16,582 bases of DNA, taken from the NCBI GenBank assembly GCA_905200905.1, contig CAJKMA010000060.1:1-16582 (forward strand). The letters are read 5' to 3'. This stretch comes from an uncultured Bacillota bacterium. GTDB lineage: Bacteria; Bacillota; Clostridia; Lachnospirales; Lachnospiraceae. The notes under the pieces are model-generated. The model was given only the letters and a program-made list of their open reading frames with translations. It had not been told where the DNA came from and made no database searches. The translations under genes and the position numbers were made by a program. This document shows, piece by piece, positions 13,880 to 16,582 of the stretch; position 1 is the stretch's first letter; every line of letters starts with the position of its first letter.

Positions 13880-15194
13880 GGATTTAACAGTAGGAAATCC
13901 ACAGAAAGTTCTATGGAAATTCTGTCTTCCACTTTTTGGAAGCATCATCTTTCAACAGATTTATAACATTGCCGACAGTCTGATTGCCGGTAAATTTATT
14001 GGCGAAAATGCACTTGCTGCTGTTGGAAACAGTTATGAAATCACCCTGATTTTTATCGCATTTGCTTTTGGTTGCAATATCGGATGCTCGGTAATCATTT
14101 CGCAGCTCTTTGGTGCAAAGCAATATACAGAATTAAAAACAGCGGTTAAGACAGCAATGATTGGAAGTGCTATACTTTGTCTTATACTTATGATAATAGG
14201 TACTTTTGGAAGTCATGTACTCCTTACCCTGATTCATACACCCGAAAATATTTTCAGTGACTCCCAGTTATATCTGGATATTTATGTATGGGGGCTTCCC
14301 TTTGTATTCTTTTATAATATTGCTACAGGGATTTTCTCAGCCCTGGGAGATTCCAAAACACCATTCTGGTTTCTTGCAATCTCATCCACAGCAAATATCT
14401 TTGTAGATATTTTATTTGTAAAGACATTCCGCATGGGTGTTGCCGGAGTTGCATGGGCAACCTTCCTGTGTCAGGGTATCAGTTGTATTCTGGCTCTAAT
14501 ATTTGTCTTTGTAAGGCTTCATAAGATTGAAACAACCTCAAAAGGAAAACTGTTCTCTTTTGAACTATTTAAGAAAATTGCCATAATTGCCGTTCCAAGC
14601 ATTTTGCAACAAAGCTTTATATCTGTGGGAAATATTATTATCCAGAGCGTAATCAATGGATTCGGTTCCAGTGTCATTGCAGGATATTCTGCTGCGATCA
14701 AATTGAATAATCTGGTCATTACATCATTTACCACTCTTGGAAATGGAATTTCCAACTACACCGCCCAGAATATCGGTGCACAAAAACTAGGGCGTGTCAA
14801 AGAAGGCTTTTCTGCGGGCAGAAAAATGGTATGGCTTCTATGTATTCCGCTTTTTCTGCTATATATGTTTGCCGGAGAAATACTCATCAGATTTTTCATG
14901 GACAATCCATCACAGGAAGCTTTGCATACCGGAATAACAATTTTAAGAATCTTTTCCCCATTTTATTTTGTAGTTTCTGTAAAACTGGTTGCAGATGGTA
15001 TCCTTCGTGGTGCCGGAATGATGAAACAATTTATGATTGCTACATTCACGGATTTAATTTTGCGAGTAGTTCTCGCCTTTGTGTTATCCGGAACCGCCCT
15101 GGGAGCAACAGGCATCTGGTGTGCATGGCCAATAGGCTGGACCATTGCAATGATTTTTTCCATTCATTTTTATAATGAAAAATTCAAAATATAG
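13872..15194 (+). CDS. MATE-family multidrug/cation antiporter
   Basis: The 440-residue integral membrane protein has about 12 hydrophobic segments and the family's N-terminal signature (GNPQKVLWKFCLPLFGSIIF, then QQIYNIADSLIAGKFIG). The second half repeats the fold from about residue 230 (KIAIIAVPSILQQSF). MATE proteins export drugs, metabolites or cationic compounds using a sodium or proton gradient; the substrate cannot be read from sequence. The ATG at 13872 lies 9 nt after AGGAGG and overlaps the kinase-like gene. A longer open frame to 13833 is inside that gene and lacks a suitable site. Its stop codon abuts the remnant of an XRE gene, whose terminator it now uses. Confidence 0.93.
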   Translation: MNKDLTVGNPQKVLWKFCLPLFGSIIFQQIYNIADSLIAGKFIGENALAAVGNSYEITLIFIAFAFGCNIGCSVIISQLFGAKQYTELKTAVKTAMIGSAILCLILMIIGTFGSHVLLTLIHTPENIFSDSQLYLDIYVWGLPFVFFYNIATGIFSALGDSKTPFWFLAISSTANIFVDILFVKTFRMGVAGVAWATFLCQGISCILALIFVFVRLHKIETTSKGKLFSFELFKKIAIIAVPSILQQSFISVGNIIIQSVINGFGSSVIAGYSAAIKLNNLVITSFTTLGNGISNYTAQNIGAQKLGRVKEGFSAGRKMVWLLCIPLFLLYMFAGEILIRFFMDNPSQEALHTGITILRIFSPFYFVVSVKLVADGILRGAGMMKQFMIATFTDLILRVVLAFVLSGTALGATGIWCAWPIGWTIAMIFSIHFYNEKFKI

Positions 15195-15232
15195 CTTTTG
15201 AAAATCTATTTGTTTTTGATGAAGAAAAATAA
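15194..15232 (+). pseudogene. 3' remnant of an XRE regulator gene
   Basis: Read in the frame starting at 15194, 12 codons give AFENLFVFDEEK and a stop, against AVEELFILDEEK at the end of the intact XRE gene at 1445-1651. Upstream in this frame there is no helix-turn-helix, only the overlapping MATE tail. The DNA downstream (GATGAAGAAAAAT, the terminator stem, CTTTATTGAATC) also matches 1637-1710. It is the tail of a second or split XRE copy left at a recombination junction. Confidence 0.65.
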
Positions 15233-15245
15233 TCCATCCATATTT

Positions 15246-15276
15246 GCCAGCCCCAAAATTGTGGCTGGCAATTTTT
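15246..15276 (+). terminator. Rho-independent terminator after the MATE gene
   Basis: GCCAGCC (15246-15252) pairs with GGCTGGC (15263-15269), followed by AATTTTT. It is the counterpart of 1664-1695 and was probably originally the terminator of the XRE gene whose tail precedes it. Confidence 0.85.
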
Positions 15277-15282
15277 GTGTCT

Positions 15283-15954
15283 TTATTGAATCCCCCAAAC
15301 AATAGTTACATTATCAGATACTTCAATATCTTCTGGATCAATGTCAATATCATAAGCTCCACCTGCTGGTTCAGCACACTTCATAAGACACTCATCCATC
15401 ATCATATGCTCCATGGGTCTGCTCACAAAGTCTATCTCGCCCCAAGAATAATCAATTGTAACTATATTTCCAAGGGATACTCCGGCAGCTTTTGTCAGAA
15501 CCTCTGCTTTCTGTTTAGAATCCATGACTGCATTCGCGAGCAGCTCATTTTTACATTTTTCTGGTTCAGCCACAGTATATTCTATTCTAAACTCAGGTTG
15601 TATTGCAGCATGTCCGATAGCATATAAAACTCTTCCTAATCTTGCATTATCAGCCGGAAATTCTATTTTTGTCCTATGAACAAATTTGTATCCTTCAAAT
15701 CTCCTCTTCCAGCTCTTGTCTTTCGCCTGATAGCTCTCGTATTCTGCACTAATATTAAAATATAAGGTCTTTATACTATTTCTTTCAAAATCAAGTGTTT
15801 CAAAGATATCTTTCATCTCCTCAGTCATGCGTGACGATTGCTCAATTGCTTTATCATACTCATCCTGCATACCTTCCAGAGTCATAATAAGTCTGACTGT
15901 GTCCGGTTTGACCGACAAATTTCCTTTTCCTGTCACTCTGATTGTTCTTTCCAT
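15283..15954 (-). CDS. SIMPL-domain (DUF541) protein
   Basis: The 223-residue protein starts MERTIRVTGKGNLSVKPDTVRL, the conserved opening of SIMPL/DUF541 proteins (an RxITVxGxGxxxxxPD-like pattern). It ends with VSDNVTIVWGIQ, the usual final strand. Many members carry a signal peptide; this one does not, so it is probably cytoplasmic. Function is not defined for the family. The ATG at 15954 follows AGGAGG by 7 nt and is preferred over an upstream open-frame start at 15978, which lies inside the previous gene. It follows the SseB-like gene by 11 nt as an operon. It is convergent with the XRE remnant, its stop being 7 nt from that terminator's T-run. Confidence 0.82.
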   Translation of the reverse strand: MERTIRVTGKGNLSVKPDTVRLIMTLEGMQDEYDKAIEQSSRMTEEMKDIFETLDFERNSIKTLYFNISAEYESYQAKDKSWKRRFEGYKFVHRTKIEFPADNARLGRVLYAIGHAAIQPEFRIEYTVAEPEKCKNELLANAVMDSKQKAEVLTKAAGVSLGNIVTIDYSWGEIDFVSRPMEHMMMDECLMKCAEPAGGAYDIDIDPEDIEVSDNVTIVWGIQ

Positions 15955-15965
15955 ATTGCTGCCTC

Positions 15966-16520
15966 CTATTCTTCCCATTCTTTCTCATATTCCTGCAACA
16001 GAAATTCAAGTATTTTCTTATCCAGTTTCACATACTTGCCAAACGGATTGATTACAAGACCTGACACCTTATCGCTGTCTAGTGCAGTCTGTAACATATC
16101 TTTAATAGGTATGGACATAATCACATTACCACATTGCTGTTTTCGCAATTCTGCTTCACTTGTAAACAGATACAGCCATTCTTCCTCTTTATCCTGTGTT
16201 ACTGTATCCATCCTAAGTCTCACATCATGATCCAAACTAACAGTATCCCCTTCTTTTAGCCGATAAATATCCATATCAGAAAAGAAACCTTCTCCTACCT
16301 CTACAAAAGGAACCAGTCCATGTCCTTCACATTTCATTCTTGCACACAGCACAGTCAACAAAAACAGAAAACTTTCTTTATCATCCTTCTGGTACAGCTG
16401 AGCTATAGCAGCCTCTATTCCCGCATTTCCTGACAAATCCTCATTTTCATCTGTATCAAATCCTACCCTGCCGATTGCATTATCAAATAATTCCATAACT
16501 TCAAGAATATCATCACTCAC
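15966..16520 (-). CDS. SseB-like protein of unknown function
   Basis: The 184-residue acidic protein resembles the SseB N-terminal domain family: EEWLYLFTSEAELRK near residue 112 and GLVINPFGKYVKLDKKIL near 154 correspond to that domain's conserved strands and INP(F/W)G motif. The N-terminal 60 residues (LEVMELFDNAIGR, ESFLFLLTVLCARMK) look helical. Biochemical function is unknown for the family in Firmicutes. The first possible start is GTG at 16520; an in-frame stop lies at 16554-16556. There is no clear ribosome site, and the GTG sits within the hairpin CACTCT-CGAAGC-AGAGTG (16518-16535). The ATG at 16513 is out of frame. It precedes the SIMPL gene by 11 nt. The promoter is probably beyond the window edge. 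Confidence 0.65.
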   Translation of the reverse strand: MSDDILEVMELFDNAIGRVGFDTDENEDLSGNAGIEAAIAQLYQKDDKESFLFLLTVLCARMKCEGHGLVPFVEVGEGFFSDMDIYRLKEGDTVSLDHDVRLRMDTVTQDKEEEWLYLFTSEAELRKQQCGNVIMSIPIKDMLQTALDSDKVSGLVINPFGKYVKLDKKILEFLLQEYEKEWEE

Positions 16521-16582
16521 TCTGCTTCGAGAGTGTAAAATAATCTGTGTAAGTTAAGAAAAATGCTTTATTTTTCCAACAT

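Overview
The window looks like chromosome of an AT-rich Clostridia member, probably Lachnospiraceae. This is inferred from strong AGGAGG-type ribosome sites, sigma-A-like promoters, many small operons and the gene families present. It is mostly metabolic and regulatory genes, with scars of DNA mobility at both ends. No rRNA, tRNA or CRISPR was seen.

Left edge (1-1700): the 5' part of a Y-family translesion polymerase gene (minus strand) is cut off by what looks like the end of an IS21-type insertion sequence. It is divergent from a LexA-like, self-cleaving HTH/S24 repressor, with symmetric promoters and a candidate operator between them. A 177-nt, multi-hairpin palindromic element follows, then a small XRE regulator and its terminator.

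Methionine and aspartate metabolism (1833-12505): a YxjG/YxjH-type methionine synthase paralogue and a full MetE flank an aspartate-centred operon. That operon holds an aspartate aminotransferase of the MocR-like class, PurA, PyrB and PyrI. The aminotransferase can make aspartate, and PurA and PyrB both consume it. Three LysR-type regulators are interspersed. One is divergent from the aspartate operon. The other two overlap as an operon upstream of metE, and one of these resembles the MtaR/MetR/CpsY group. The same MetR/MtaR-like palindrome (ATAGTTT-N-AAACTAT) lies exactly 46 nt upstream of the -10 box of both yxjG and metE, so the two methionine synthases are probably one regulon. The copy in front of metE is also the stem of the regulator operon's terminator.

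Right part (12530-15194): an unrecognised coiled-coil gene and a cytidylate-kinase-like/MATE-transporter operon are each preceded by the same 34-nt sequence carrying a promoter.

Right edge (15194-16520): directly after the MATE gene lie the last 12 codons of a second XRE gene plus a terminator, closely resembling the intact XRE end at 1637-1710. The 13.5 kb between them is therefore bounded by direct repeats, as in an inserted or recombined block. A SIMPL-domain protein and an SseB-like protein, on the minus strand, complete the window.
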